Under the pieces are notes generated by a model that saw nothing but the letters and a program-made list of their open reading frames with translations, was not told where the DNA came from and searched no databases. A stretch of DNA of 64,000 bases, taken from the NCBI GenBank assembly GCA_015183035.1, contig JACZZP010000018.1:310001-374000 (forward strand), read 5' to 3'. A program made the position numbers and the translations under genes. The stretch is from Meloidogyne chitwoodi (Eukaryota > Nematoda > Chromadorea > Rhabditida > Meloidogynidae). This document shows positions 1-13,282 of the stretch, in pieces (within the stretch, counting starts at the first letter, position 1; each line of letters starts with the position of its first letter).

Positions 1-3000
1 TCCACTTCCAAAAAGTTGGTAGTCCCAGTTCCGGAACTGAAACTTTTCCATCACTTGGGACGCACATGTCTTCAGAGTCAAAAAAAAACTAAAAATAAAC
101 TAAACTCTTTGCTATACAAAGGTACAAAAGTGTCATTCTCAAGTACGTTGCGAATTCTTGTAATCAATCCGTTTAGAATCTTAAAAATAATTTTGGCAAT
201 ATTTATTTATTTTTTTATAAATAAAAACCTCATTCATTCTCTTTGAGTTTGCAGTGGATATTGGATAATCATCGACCAGTGAGTGCAAAAGTGTCGCCAA
301 GTTTGTGGACTCGCTCAGTGACAATGGATCCCACTGCTCATTAATAATTCCTAAAAAATAAATAAAAGAAAAAAAATTTTTTTCACAAAAATCTCAAAAT
401 ATAAATCTCAAAATATAAGTAATTGTGACCATTAATAGGAAGTCAAATTTAAAAAAATTAAATACTTGCAATTGTTGAAAAAACAACTTTTTCCACAACA
501 TTAGGAATTAATTGAACGAGAAATGGATGTTCGATGCTTTCCAAGCCAGAATTATCCAATCCAGTAGTTAACAATTGTTTATACCATGGAAAGGAATGTA
601 AAGGTAATGAGTCATTCTATTAAAAACAAAAATAATATTTTAGATTTTTTTCAAAAACATTTCCTAAGAAACAAAAAAGAAATAAAAGAAAACTTGTAAT
701 GGACGCCAACTTAACATTTGTAAACGAATAAAAGGTCCAAGCAGTTTAGGAAGGCATAAAGACACATAAGCATTGTTAAATGAATCTTCATCTATTGCTA
801 ACCAATTTATAATTCGATCAACTATTCCTTGTATTTGGCAAAAGTCTTCTTCGGTATCCAAAAATAAATCTGTTGCACTTTGTTCTATGGAACCTAAAAA
901 CTACTTTCATATTTTTAAATAAAAGATTAAAACAAAAACAAACAAATAGTTTCTTCATAAAAAACTTGTTGGCTTTGTGTCTCTTCATCATCACTACTTA
1001 AACCCTCAAAATGGGTATTATTAGGTGTTAAAGATTGTCCTGGCAAAGTTGAAGTTATCCGCTGATTTGCTCGTTGAATTCGTCGCCGATTTCTTCAAAT
1101 TTTTAAAATTTATTTTCAAAAAATATCAGAAAATGTGCAACCTTCTAGCCTCTCGTTCAGTTTCTCTTTGTGCAAATTCAACATTTGGAAGCATAAAGGA
1201 ACGACCGGCTGCATTTGCAGCACACCGTTCATATTGATCCTATTTTTATAAAATTTAAAAATATTATTTAAAAAAAACCTGAACATCTTGTCTTCTCCTT
1301 TTAATTAATCTTTCTGTCCGTTGTTTCCACATTTCTGATACACGCTCTTCCAAAGCATTGACATGTAAACATTTTTCATTTAAACAATCAAGTAAATCAC
1401 GAGTGTAAACTCGAATATTTTGAAACATTTTAAATTTACTTTCTAGTTGAGGCATACAATGCTCTAACTAAAAGTGACAAACATTGGGTAAAAAAAGTTA
1501 AAAAAAACTTTTATATGAGAAAAAGACGGATTTAAAAATTGAACAAAACCTTATGAATAGAATCTGTATTTTCTTCAATTTGTCCTTTTATTCGTTTCAG
1601 ATCAAACTCCATTGCATCGCGTATTTCCTTCTTTTCGGCAAGTCGTTGCTGTAGACCATCCAAAAGTTGTTCAAACGAAACATTAGATTTTGTATTTGAT
1701 ATCTCTAAGTTTATATTTTTTAAAAGAAAAAAAGTTTGAAAAAAACCTGGAATCGTAGAACTGTCAAGTTTTTGAACAGGAGTTTGTGTGTTTTGTTGAT
1801 GAACATCCAATATTTGCAAATCAACCTCAATATCCATTTCTACTTCACCCCCACCCTCTTTTTGAAGGCGAGAATAATCTTCATTGAAATATAAATTAGT
1901 TGCTGCTAACTCGTTCCTCATTTGAATTACCTGATATAATTGAAAAATAAAAGAAAAATATTAACAAACCTTATTAGAACTGACACCCTTCCGTATTTGC
2001 TCACTCTCCCACCGTTGCAATTCATCATCTTCTTCTTCTTCCTCTTCGGCATCAGAAATCTTTTTATTTCCTCCTAAAGTTTTTTTAGGTTTTTTTGAAT
2101 ATTTTCTTCCATTTGTTGATGGATCATTATCTTCATCACTACTACCCTGTTCCATAGATAGGAAATTGGCTTGTTCTTCCCGACGAACATCTTCCTCAGT
2201 TTGAAGCAATTTTTTGGCTGAGTAAAAACTTAAAAAAAATCGAAATCAAATAGCACCGTAAAAATACTTGCCTGCCACCTTCATCCTCATCGGACATGTC
2301 ATTCTCATCTTCACGAATTAGACGAGACCTCTCACCCGTTTTTCTATTTCCCTTGAGTCGAACTGTATCATCCAAAGGTATAAAATCTCCAGAATTATTA
2401 TTTCCAGTGGCAGAAGTAGCACCAACCTCCAATTTAAAAATAAATATAAAATAGCTCCAAAAAAAGAAAATACTTGTCTAAGAATCTCTCGTTTCTTTCG
2501 TGCCTCATAAACTGCTTTGGCATCAGGAATTCCATCAAATGAAGTTGGAAATGCTTCCCGAACATCTTCCATAGAATCAATACTAACAATCCCTTGGGAA
2601 AATTTCTGGGACTCTATCTGACGAAGCTTAAAAGTGAGAATGTAAAACAGAAAGCATGAAAGAATATTTCTTAGGTTATTGAAGAAAACCTTTTCCAGTT
2701 CAGGTATATTTTGATTTTTAGAAATGTCTTCAACTCCATTCGATTTGTCTTCTCTTTTTACGGTTATATCCTCAACTGTAGATGATTTTAGTCTTTCAGC
2801 TCTAGCTGCAAGAATCTTCTGCTTTCGTAATGTTTTTTCGTTTGCTTCATTTGAGCGATGTTGATTCTTTTTTAATCTAAAGCCAACTAAATCATCACCT
2901 AAAAACCAAAAAAGTTTCCTAATTAAAAATATAAAAAACCTTCATCTTCGTTAAAACTGAGACCAGTATATTTTGGTAAAATAGGTTGAAAAGACAAGCT

Positions 3001-3132
3001 TTCGTTATCATCAACATTCAATGTTGCTTCGCCATTAGTGGACTTAACTTGAATATCTCCTTCTTCGTCAATTCTTTGTCTGATGTTTCTACCAGAATTA
3101 TCAAAAGTTTTGGATTTTAGTTTGCGGAACAT
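1..3132 (-). CDS. PAXBP1: PAXBP1/GCFC-family splicing factor, 3' end cut by window edge
   Basis: Homologue of PAXBP1 (GCFC1), a nuclear protein tied to spliceosome disassembly and chromatin. The reverse strand starts MFRKLKSKTFDNSGRN at 3132, a typical family start. Exons follow for PDAKAVYEARKKREIL (about 2500), the acidic SRLIREDENDMSDEDEGG stretch (about 2290-2330), a coiled-coil region (1550-1700), and GLSSDDEETQSQQ (about 980), one of the most conserved family motifs. The GCFC domain is at 160-850: AYVSLCLPKLLGPFIRLQ, then HPFLVQLIPNVVEKVV, INEQWDPLS and LENDTFVPLYSKE. Introns are short GT-AG. The exon left of about 120 is hard to join: the frame after PLYSKE meets a stop, so one splice border there is unresolved. 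The C-terminus lies outside the window. The gene is divergent from the hAT-like gene, starts about 300 bases apart. Confidence 0.9.
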
Positions 3133-3429
3133 TATTTTTCTAAAGTTTATTTAAATATCAATAGACTTAAAAAATAAAAATAAAAAGAATAAGTCAACAT
3201 TCCTTCTCTTCACCTTTTTTCCATGGTTTTAAATTAGGCAAATAGAACATGTCAATTCTGGCCTATGACCATTTTGTCCAAAAAGATGAATTGGCATTTA
3301 GTTCAAAACTTCAGACTGGACTATTCCGTGCCAGAACTTTTCAGTGACCGTCAATTGCCAAATTTATTTTTTACTTACTCGGACCCTATTTTATTTATTT
3401 TTGTTTTTCTTTTAGATTTATTAATTTAA
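3133..3429. promoter_or_regulatory. Divergent intergenic region, PAXBP1 / hAT-like gene
   Basis: About 300 bases between two divergent start codons, so it must hold both promoters. It contains a weak inverted pair (GAATTGGCA near 3289 and CAATTGCCA near 3353) around a stretch less AT-rich than its surroundings. No TATA box or other definite promoter motif could be assigned. Confidence 0.4.
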
Positions 3430-6400
3430 ATGCTTCCAAGAAGTAAGTATTCAAAATTTTTTGATTTAATTCATGAGCAAAGTGAAATTATTGCAACTTG
3501 TAAGTCCTGTGAATATAAAAAGAAGTTAAAAAATGCACAGGTTTAATTTTTTATTAGTTTTTTAATAAAAAAATTGGGGGATTTTAAACCCAATTAATTT
3601 GTGATTTTTTATGTCTTGGGATTTGTTGGTTTTTCGATATTTTATTTTGATAAATCAAAATAAAAAGGTTATTTTCGATTATGTGAAGATTTTCCCAAGG
3701 TAAAATTAAAAGTATTTTAAATTTAAATAAAAAAATCAATTAAAAAATGTTAAGGCATCAAAAAGCAGTCTTCGCCATCATTTAAGTAAACATCCAGAAG
3801 AAATGGAAGAATTGCTTAAATATGAAGAATCTGAAAATAAAAATAAATTACTAAAAAAACCAAAATCATCAAAATATAAAAGTCTTAAAAAATCACTAAA
3901 AGAGGTTGTTTCTGAACAACAAAAAAGAGCAAAACGAAAATTAAAAAAAGAAGAATATGAAGAGGAAGAAGAAGACGATGATGATGATGATGAAATGACA
4001 ACAAAACCACAAACAAGTGAAATTTGTAAGGAAAATAAATATATAAATTTAATTTTAAAGATACAAGTTTGAATTTTTTTTATTATTTTATTTTTTTTTG
4101 TATTACTGAAGAATGTGGGGAATTAAAAAATTAAAAAAATAATCTTTTTTTTTTAGCTCACTGGGACAGAGGTGGAATAATGACTAAAAGAATAGATGAA
4201 GCAATTATTCAAATGATTTGTACGGATATTTTTCCTCTGTCAATTACAGATGGAATTGGCTTTAAAAATTTTCTTAAAGTTGTTGCTCCCAAATATGTTC
4301 CAAAGTATTTTTTAATTTTTAAATTTAATTTTTAAATTTTTTAATTTTTAAGAAGTCGTTGGACAATAACAAGATCACATCTTCCTGCTTTATATGATAA
4401 AATTCGTTCTGGTATAATTAATCAATTGGAAGATATTAAATATATTTCAATTACTACTGACACTTGGGAAGGAGATTCTAATAATAATAATACAACAAAA
4501 AAGGAAACAAATAATGATCATTCTTTAATTTCGGTTACTGGTGAGTGGAGGAAGGTTTTTTTAAAATATTATTTTATTTTTGGGAAAATATTTAATTATA
4601 TTTTAAATTTTTGTGGGGAAGGGAGACGTGGAAAATATTTTTTAAATTTTATTTTTTATGAAAAGGGGAACCTTTGGAAAATATAATTTTAATTTTTTTT
4701 TAATTTTTTAGCCCACTTTATCAATAAAGAAATGGAACCAACATTTGCAGTTTTAGCAGCACGTTCAATAAAACCAGAAACAAATACTAACGTTTTACTT
4801 TCAAAAATATTTGAAGAATTTAAAATTGAAGAAAAAATACATGTAATATTAAGAGGGGGTGCTATGGAATCTTCTGCTGGTCATTTATTAAATGGATGTC
4901 ATTCAATTTGGTGTCAGGCACATATTTTAAATCTTGTATTTTTTTTTAAATTAATTAAAAATTATTAAAAAATTAAAAAAGGCAGTAACTGATGGTTTTA
5001 AACAAATTGATGGATTTAATGAAATTATTAATAGAGTTAAAGATTTTATTAAACGATTAAGAAAATCGGCTAATTTATTGCGTGATTTTCATCAAATTAA
5101 TTCTTTTTTGGAAATTTCTGAAAAGGAATTAGTTAAGGTTTGTTTTTTTAATGTTCTGATAATATTCTGATTTTTTCTGAAATATTCTGAATTTTTATTC
5201 TCAAAAATTCTGATTTTTTTCTGATTTTTATTAAAATTCTTGATTATAATTTAAGCTTTCTGATATTAATTCTGGTTTATTCTGATTTTTTAATTAAAAA
5301 AGAATCAGAATAAACCAGAAAATTCTCAAACAATTCTCATTCTAAGTTTTTATATTAAAATTCTGATTTGTTTAAATTAAGCTTAAATTAAAATTAATGG
5401 GATAAGATGTTATAGAGGCGATTTTTAATTCTGATTTTTTTAAAGGGAAACGAAATTCGTTGGAATAGTTGTTTTGATATGTTAAATTTATTGGTTTTAA
5501 ATATAAATGCAGTAAATATGCTATCAATGGATAATGAAAAACTTCCATTTTTCTCTCTTTCGGATTGGACTTTAATACAAAATTTAACAAAAATATTAAA
5601 ACCAATTTATAATGCTACAACATTTTTACAAAAAAGAACATCTAGTGTTGGATATATTATTCCCTTAATGAAAGCAATTGAATTAGATTTAATTTTACAA
5701 CCTGTTGTTTTAGAATTTCCTAGAGTACGTGCTGCTATTGTTAATGGTATTAAGTGTCGTATGGGAGGTTTATTTAATTATTTATTTATTTTTATTTTTT
5801 TATTTAAAGGTTGGGAAGACGAAGCAAATTTAATTATTCCAACACTGTTAGATCCTTACTTTAAAATGACACTATTTCCAGTTGAAAAACATTTGCAATA
5901 CAAAGATTGGTTAATTTATGAAATTCAAAAACAATGTCCACCGTTAATTGTGGTAAGGAAATTTTTTTTAATTTTAAAAAAAGTTTAAATTTTTTTAAAA
6001 GCATCAAGATGAATTTGGATCTATTTCATCAACATCAACAACAAATGAATCTAATCCTTTTAAACGTGTAAAAAATTATCTTGCCGGAAATACAAGTATT
6101 GTTAGTGAATCGATATCTCCCCCAATAATTGATGAGAGATTTCAAATATTTGCCGTAAATTATTTTAATTAATTCTGAAAAAAATTCTGATTTTATTTAA
6201 ACATTAAAATAACTTTAGGAAGTTGATGATTATTTATCAAGACCAACAGAAACTGAATTTCATGATGTTTATTCTTATTGGAAAAATAAAGTGATACAAC
6301 AAAAATATCCACATTTAACTGAACTTTTTGCTAAATTTTGTTGTGCACCTGCTACAGTAAGAAATTTTAAATGTTTATTAAAAAATAAAAAATAATTATT

Positions 6401-6584
6401 AAAAAAATATAAATTAATTATAATTTAATTAATTGTTTTTAATTTACAGTCATTAGAATCGGAACGTTTATTTTCTACTGTAAATACGACTTTAAGTGCA
6501 ATGAGAAAAGGTTTAAATGGCGAACATTTGGAACAATTAGTTTTTTGCAGGCATAATATTTTAATTAATGGATTTTTTGATTAA
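3430..6584 (+). CDS. hAT-transposase-like protein with BED zinc finger (ZBED-type)
   Basis: About ten exons join in frame without a stop (exon 1 3430-3540; a 213-base intron; then 3754 on; last exon from about 6449). The N-terminus holds a BED finger, CKSC then HHLSKHP, split by intron 1. A lysine-rich and then acidic linker follows (EEEEEDDDDDDE). The transposase core has ITTDTWEGD (usual first aspartate), a stretch reading LRGGAMESSAG where active hAT enzymes usually have a D-N/G-A-x-N motif, WCQAHILNL (conserved C-x2-H), EIRWNSCFDML, and a hATC dimerisation domain with ATSLESERLFSTV. The product is about 680 residues. An open frame over many introns, a missing second catalytic aspartate, and no terminal inverted repeats that I can see suggest a domesticated gene. 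A recently disabled transposon is the alternative. Confidence 0.85.
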
Positions 6585-6916
6585 TTTGTGAAGAAAATCA
6601 GAATTTTGTTTATTTAAAATTCTGATATTTTTTAAGTATCAGAATTTTGTTTATTTAAAATTCTGATATTTTTTAAGTATCAGAATTTTAAATTCTGATT
6701 TTTTTAACATTATACAAATTCTGATTTATCTATTTCTGATTATTATTAAAAACAACATCTAAAATCTTAATCTTCTTCTAAAAGCTATCAATGTCTTTAT
6801 TTATAATTATTGTCTAACAAAATACAATTAGTAAATATTTAATAAAAATTCGTTGTAAAAAAAGAGATCTCTAATTTCAGAAGCACCGAGAGAATGTTAA
6901 AAAAATTAAAAAAATG
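6585..6916. repeat. Convergent gap with ATTCTGAT repeats
   Basis: Between the stop codons of the hAT-like gene and the FGF gene. At about 6596-6690 a roughly 42-base unit built on ATCAGAATTTTGTTTATTTA is repeated twice in tandem, each copy partly self-complementary. The rest is plain AT-rich 3' flank. No gene is seen. Confidence 0.6.
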
Positions 6917-9147
6917 TTAAATTTTACTTCCCATTTTTCTTATTATTTTTTTGTCACTTCTTCTTTTACGTAATTCAGAAATTCCGTTAATAGGTTTTAA
7001 TTCCCAACGTAGACGGCCTTTTTTAATTGTTGAAGGTGTCTTCCTTCCTCTAATTTTGTGTTCATGATCAATTTCTAAATTTATTATTATTTAAAAATAT
7101 CAGAAGCATGCTTCAAAATAATTTAAATTTTTACCATAAAAATTTCTCCAATTAATTAACCAATCAGCACTACTTCGTGAATGTCCTAATGAATCTAATG
7201 GATTCCCTTTATTATTCCCTTCATCAATTAAAACAAAATGAGTTGAGCTTTGACCTCTTTTGGTACTTTTACCACGTCTTGGTTTTCCATTTCTGCTTAA
7301 GGCAACAAACCAAGGACGTTTTGGATATCCATGAGCACATGAAGAATATAAATTGTAAACTTGAGGATCTTTAAAAAAATATTTTTTAATTTAAAACCAG
7401 ATTACAAAACATAGTTAACAAAACAAAAACATCTAACTTTCCGGAAACTTCAGAAAAATATTAATGCTAAACATCCAATTATTTTCCGGAAATATCAGAA
7501 AAACATAAAAATGTTTTACAAACGATAAAAAACATATTTTACAAATTATTTTAAAAGAAAGGCTTTTAAACAGGATAATACTCTCTTTTTTCTGTTTGTA
7601 GTGATAATCTCTCCTCATTTCTGATTCTCTCTAACACTAACTAGATATTTGTTTTTTACTAATTTTTCAAGTTTTATATATAGGATAACAAAAGCATTTT
7701 TCTTTACATTTAGAAATAAAAGCTCACGCATTTCCTCAAGAAAAACACATTCAGCATTAAAGTTGTTTTCTGAAGAAGCATACAATTGGCCTTTTGAGTC
7801 CCTAAAAATAAAGTTTTTTTTATTTCCGGCCTATTTTAAAAAAAGACATGCAAAGGAAGTGTTGATTAGCTACTGCTCGGATACTGACAAGACCAAAGGC
7901 GACAGCAAGGAATTCAAAAATTGCTGTAAAAAAAATTTTTTTAGGTTTAAAAAAAAAGATTATTTTTTGAAACGTGAGAATGTTGGGAAAAAAAGAAAAA
8001 AGTTGATTTGTGGGTAAAATTGTGAGAATGTGTTGAGAGGGAAAAATGAATAAGAATGATTGCTTGCCAAAAAGACCAAAAATTATAAAATAAAAACTAA
8101 AATATATTTAAAAATTCTTTTTCATCTCTTTTTTACACTGTTAAATAGGATCACCCTAGTAGAGTATCAACTCAAATGGGACAGGGAGACAAACATTTAA
8201 TTGTTTTTAAATTTTTCAAAATTATTTTATTCACGTGAACTTTTTATATAGTTTGATTTGTGAAATAACCAAAAAATGAAAATAATAATTTATATATATT
8301 TTTTTAAATTATGACACAACTGTTTATTTTTTGTTTGTTGCAATTTTAAATAAAATATTTAAAAAATATAAAATAAAAAAAACTTACTAAAATGGTTATT
8401 TTGATTTTTAGTGCCTCGAACATTAACGGGTCCATCCTCATTACCAGTCATTTCAAGCCAAGTCCCAGATTGGCAATAGAGAGCGCCTCGTCTAAAAAAA
8501 GTTTACATGTTTATTTTTCCAGAAAAATGTTTATTTCTTAAACTTTAAAATTTAATAAAAATATTATTGACTGACCTGTGTGCATGTTCATATCTTAAAT
8601 AACTTGATATTTAATAAAAAATAAACTTTATTTTTTTCTATTAAACATTCTGAGAGCATTAAAATGTTTTCCGGAAAGTTGGAAATATTTAAATTGAGAA
8701 TGTTTTTAAAAATATTTTCAACTTTCCGGAATTATTAAATGTTTTCCGGAAAGTTTAAAAAAAGTTATATTACCTGACTTGTCGAATAGGCAAACCCCTT
8801 ATTGAGGGCGATCCAACATTTTGTTCTTCACCTATCCCTAATCGTTCCAATAATGATAAACTTGTAGAAGTTTTGTCCATATTTTGGTTTTTTCTTTGTT
8901 TTTGTTGTGCTCTGATTGCACTAAAATGATGAAGGGAAGGGTTTTAATTTTTTAAAACTAACCATTTGGTAATTAATCTAGAATCTGTTGAATTAAATGG
9001 TGGAAGTAAAAGGGAAGATGTTGGAGAAGGTTGAATATTATTATTTTTTAAATTATTAGTTAAATTATCTGAAGAAGAACCTGCCAAAGCTGGCAGTGTT
9101 AAAAATGCCAATGCGGCGGTAGAAGAATAATTACTGAATGGACGCAT
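6917..9147 (-). CDS. Fibroblast growth factor ligand (LET-756/EGL-17 type)
   Basis: Secreted FGF-family signal for an EGL-15-like receptor tyrosine kinase (role from the family). On the reverse strand, an N-terminal exon begins MRPFSNYSSTAALAFL at 9147. A linker exon follows (8765-8925), then the beta-trefoil core: RRGALYCQSGTWLEM (about 8490), FGLVSIRAVANQHFLCM (about 7890), DSKGQLYASSENNFNAECVF (about 7770) and VYNLYSSCAHGYPKRPWFVA with KRGQSSTHFV (7250-7370). The joins are clean: the FLCM codon is split over a GT-AG intron, and EEM-HP over another. The last exon (6917-7080) is a basic tail, RGRKTPSTIKKGRLRW. The hydrophobic stretch near the N-terminus is short, so signal peptide and start codon are uncertain; an upstream exon is possible. 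Introns are full of TTTCCGGAAA palindromes. Confidence 0.88.
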
Positions 9148-12100
9148 CTATTAAAAAAAAAAGACTTTAATTATTAAAATAATTTAAAAATTTGACTTTT
9201 TTTATTTATAAATCTTTACTAAACATATTTTAGAGTGGGTGAGGTACTAAAAGTACTAAAAATTGTATGATTAAGAAAATGTTGAGGGGAACTCTTTCGG
9301 GAAAGCGGTAAAAGTCGTAAAGTACGCCAATCTGGAAAAGAAAAGGAATGAATGGTATTTGTATTTTATTTAGATATTTGGTTCTCATCAATTTCACTTT
9401 TTAAAGTTTTGAAAAGAATAAAAAATATTTTTAGTTAGTAAGCAATGTGAAAGAATTTGAACTGCAAGAGAACACAAGGAATATGAGAGGGGATGTGCGT
9501 TAAATATTAAAAACGCAAAAATGCAGTTAATTTTTATTTTTATTAAACAGCGGAAATGTTAAAAATAATTTTTGGAACGTTGAACATTTTATGTTTGATT
9601 AAATTATATTTATTTTTATTTAAACTTTCCGGAAGAATTAGTTTTTTTTTAAATAAACTTGAAACATTAAATATTTTCCGGAAAGTTGAATATTTTAAGT
9701 TTAATAATTTTTCAACTTTTCGGAAAACATTAAATACTTCCGGAAGGTGAATGTTTTTACTAAAGTTAAATAATTTTCTAAAAACATTGTAAAACAAATT
9801 AAACATAAGAACGTAACATTTTTACGCACAATATTTTATAGGGGCGGGATGAGAGGCATGAGGATTGCTTTAAAGGCTAAAAAAGGATAAAGTGGAATGC
9901 CAAAAATCCGGATGCAAATAAATAAATATATTTTGGATGAAATGAACAAAAATAATGTAATTTGTAATGGGCCAATTTTGGACCGATTTCTTTATTTATT
10001 TAATTAATAGAATATGTAGGTATAAATTAATTAAAAGAAAATAAATTCTTTAAATGAAAAAAACAATTATTTTTATAAAAAAATAAAAAAGGACGAATTT
10101 AAAAATAAAATAGAAATATTAAAGCAATTTGGCAAATTAATGAGAAAAAATTTTTTTTAATAAAAAATATTTTTTAATTTTTGAATTTTAGTCTTATAGG
10201 TTTTTGGTCTATATTTTTAATATTATTAAAAAAATTTTTAATTTGTAAAGGCAAACAAAATTCTGAGGGTAATAATTTTTGAATTTTTTTAAAAATGCGT
10301 GTTTTTGCAATATTAAATTTATATGAATGAAGTTTAAACGCAAACAAATGTTTTACAAACATTATTTAAAAATACCAAACATTGTTTAAAACAAACAAAA
10401 ATTGTTTAAAACAACAATCAAACAATATTAAACTAATGTTTATTTGTTTGTTGCTTAATATATTTCCGGAAAGTTTAATAAACATTTGCTAAAACGTTCC
10501 TACTTTCCGGAAATTTATATTTTATCCTTTAGAGAATTAATGAATAAAAATAATAATTATTATAAAACTAATAAAAGTTTAAAAAAATTTATAAACGATA
10601 AAATGTACTAATAATATATTTAATTTTTGCTGTGTGTGTCTACATTGCTTATTGCGCAGTAATTTAGTTTTAAACTAGTAATTTAGGTGATTGGCGATAG
10701 CAATAAAAATATTATAAAGAAAGGGTTTTTGTCGGGAATGAAAAACAAAAGAAGAAGAGTGGAAATATTGAAAAATCGGAGAAGAAAAAAAACATAGACG
10801 AGAAAATGAAGGAAAAGAAAGAATCAATTTTGTGGAGAAGAGCAACAACTGTTTTATAGTTTTTGGGACAAACTAAACTAAAATATACTTACAAAGGATA
10901 GTTGTAGGAGGAAAAAAGGTGAGGGAGGGTTGAAGGAGGGAGATTTTGAAATAAAATATAGGTGTGCGGGCAGAACACAAAGGTTTTTGAGAATAATTTT
11001 TTGAAAAGAAGTGAAAAACAGATTTATTTTGGAGTAAAAAAATAGATTACAATCAGAATAAATAATTAGATTGAATTTAAATACTGTATTTTTGATCAAC
11101 AATCTGTTTTTTTTAATTAAAGTTTATTAGTAAGAGTCATTTAACTAAAAAATATATTAAATAAGACTCTAATTACAACAAAGAAGATTATTATGTAATT
11201 ATTATGTTTTCCGGAAAGTTGTAAAGTTGGTGAATTGTTTTTAACAAAATAATTTTTAAATTTAAGAAAAAGTAGGTCACTGTTGTGGTGATAATAGAAA
11301 AAAGACTAGAAAATAAGATTAGTATAGAAGTAATAAAAACACATCACATTTAATGTCCACAACTGAATAGAAAAAAAAATAAAAAAATATTTTTGACAAT
11401 TAAAAAGAAAAATAACAATTGCACTCTTTAATGTAGTCACCTCAAAAGTTTTTAAAATAAAAAAAACTTTTTTTAATGTTATTATACATATAATAAATAT
11501 GATTAATCTTTTAAACTCACTTTTATGATGAATTTAAACTCTAAAGGACAATTTAATATAATAAAAGTGTTTTTGAAGAATATGTTTTTTACGGAAAAAA
11601 TACTAAAAACATCTTGATATCTCAAAACATTCCGGAAAGTTAAAACAGTAAAACTTGAAATTATAAAATGTTTTAATGATAAATCCTTTCCGGAAACTAA
11701 CAATGTTTATTGTAAATGTTTAAAACAAATAAACTTGTTTAAAAAACAGATAAATGTTTTACAAATGTTTTTTTATTGTCGTTTGTTTTAAGAACAAAAC
11801 AAATGTAAAACAAACAAATGTTCGTTAAAAATAAATTTAGGTTGTTATTATCATCCTTTCAGAATGTTTAAATTTATGTTTTGAATGTTTTATTCACTTT
11901 CCGGAAATTAAAACATATTTTTATCAAACATTTTCTAAATTAATTTAATTTTTTCACCAAAAATCTTTAATTATTTTAATATTTCCGTTCTTCTAAATCG
12001 CAACCTTCTTATTAATTAATGATTATTATTAGCTCAATTCTTCCTCTTAATGTTTTTCACACATTTTTTTTTACAATTTATGCAATTGTTACCCATCATT

Positions 12101-13282
12101 ATTTCATCACAACCCGTCTCCATTAAATAATACAAGTTATACAAAATTTGTTTGCCCTTCAAAAATAAGTTTTATCCAAAATATCAACTTTGTTTTATCT
12201 TATTGGTAATAAGGTTCCGAAAAATATTTAAAAAATAATAAAATTATTTCAGAAAAATATTTAATCCGGAAAGTTGAAAATTTCTAGTTTTATTTAGTTT
12301 ATTGATCTTCTGGATATTAATATTTTAGTTATAATTTATTGAATATTTTGATTTTGAACCTTTTTTCCCAAAACAATTCCATCAACAACCGTCACTAATC
12401 TCGCCGCTCGATTAACTGCCCGCCAAAAAACATTTTACGCTTCTCTTCTCAAACAACCTGTCACTGAAACATAGCAATAATTTTCTTTTTGTACAAACCC
12501 GCCTTAGGGCTCTGGCCGGTTTAACAAGTTCCTCAGGGCTTTATATGTCGCTGTAATCGGTGAGAAGAAGACAACACATTTTTCATTGTTTTATTTGTTT
12601 TATCTTCTTTATCTCATTTTACATTTGTTTTTGAGACTAAAAGGCTAAGGTCAGTCTAAAATATTTATATATTTTTTAATTTTCTTTATTTTATTAATTA
12701 AAATTATAAAAATAAAAATTTTTAAAAATATTGTAAATTATATTTTATTAACACAAAAATCCAACAATTGTCCGAAAAAAAGTTGAAGTGGACAATAACT
12801 AACCAAACACACCTGACTCGCAACCACAATGAAAAAATATACCTATTGGTAGTGAAAAAAGGTGAAATGATCTTTTGATTTTTTCCGATCCATTCACTTT
12901 CTCTCCTTTGAATTTTGACTGACTTAACCTTTACCTTTTTCACTTTTTTAATTTGTAAAAGTACAGAGTGGGAAAGAATCAAGACTAACAATAAAACACA
13001 TTTTATGCCTTATAAGAAATTAAGCTTTCCGGAAAATATAAATGTTTTATTAAAATAAAACAAACTTTCCGGAAAATCTAAATGTTTTATTAAAATAAAA
13101 CAAACTTTCCGGAAAATCTAAATGTTTTATTAAAATAAAACAAACTTTCCGGAAAATCTAAATGTTTTATTAAAATAAAACAAACTTTCCGGAAAGTTGT
13201 GTATTTTTTATTCTTTCAAAAAATGTCTCAATTCTTCTCCACTATAAGTTTTTATGTGTATTAGTGTGCGCCAACCGGCGCC
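9148..13282. other. 4.1 kb intergenic region, divergent FGF / GILT
   Basis: No convincing coding exon on either strand; open frames here are low-complexity Phe/Lys/Leu strings. It carries many dispersed TTTCCGGAAA palindromes (near 9627, 9680, 10465, 10505, 11210, 11630, 11690, 11900, 12270). A less AT-rich stretch at about 12370-12570 could be promoter or 5' exon sequence, but no frame supports a protein. It ends in a 40-base tandem repeat at 13025-13200. Confidence 0.6.
13025..13200. repeat. 40-base tandem repeat, about 4.4 copies
   Basis: CTTTCCGGAAAA recurs at 13025, 13065, 13105, 13145 and 13185, an exact 40-base period. Each unit combines the CCGG palindrome with a second palindrome, TGTTTTATTAAAATAAAACA. 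Copies 2-4 look identical, implying recent expansion. It ends about 80 bases before the GILT start codon. Confidence 0.9.

Noticed and set aside
3541..3753. An extra exon (GTTATTTTCGATTATGTG) in the first intron of the hAT-like gene
   Set aside because: Its length breaks the reading frame, while skipping it gives an in-frame BED finger.
7649..8017. 122-codon plus-strand open frame
   Set aside because: It is antisense to the FGF core exons on the minus strand, which match the family clearly.
9543..9806. Open frames on both strands
   Set aside because: Built from TTTCCGGAAA repeats and their flanks; repeated peptide pieces follow the DNA repeat, not a protein.
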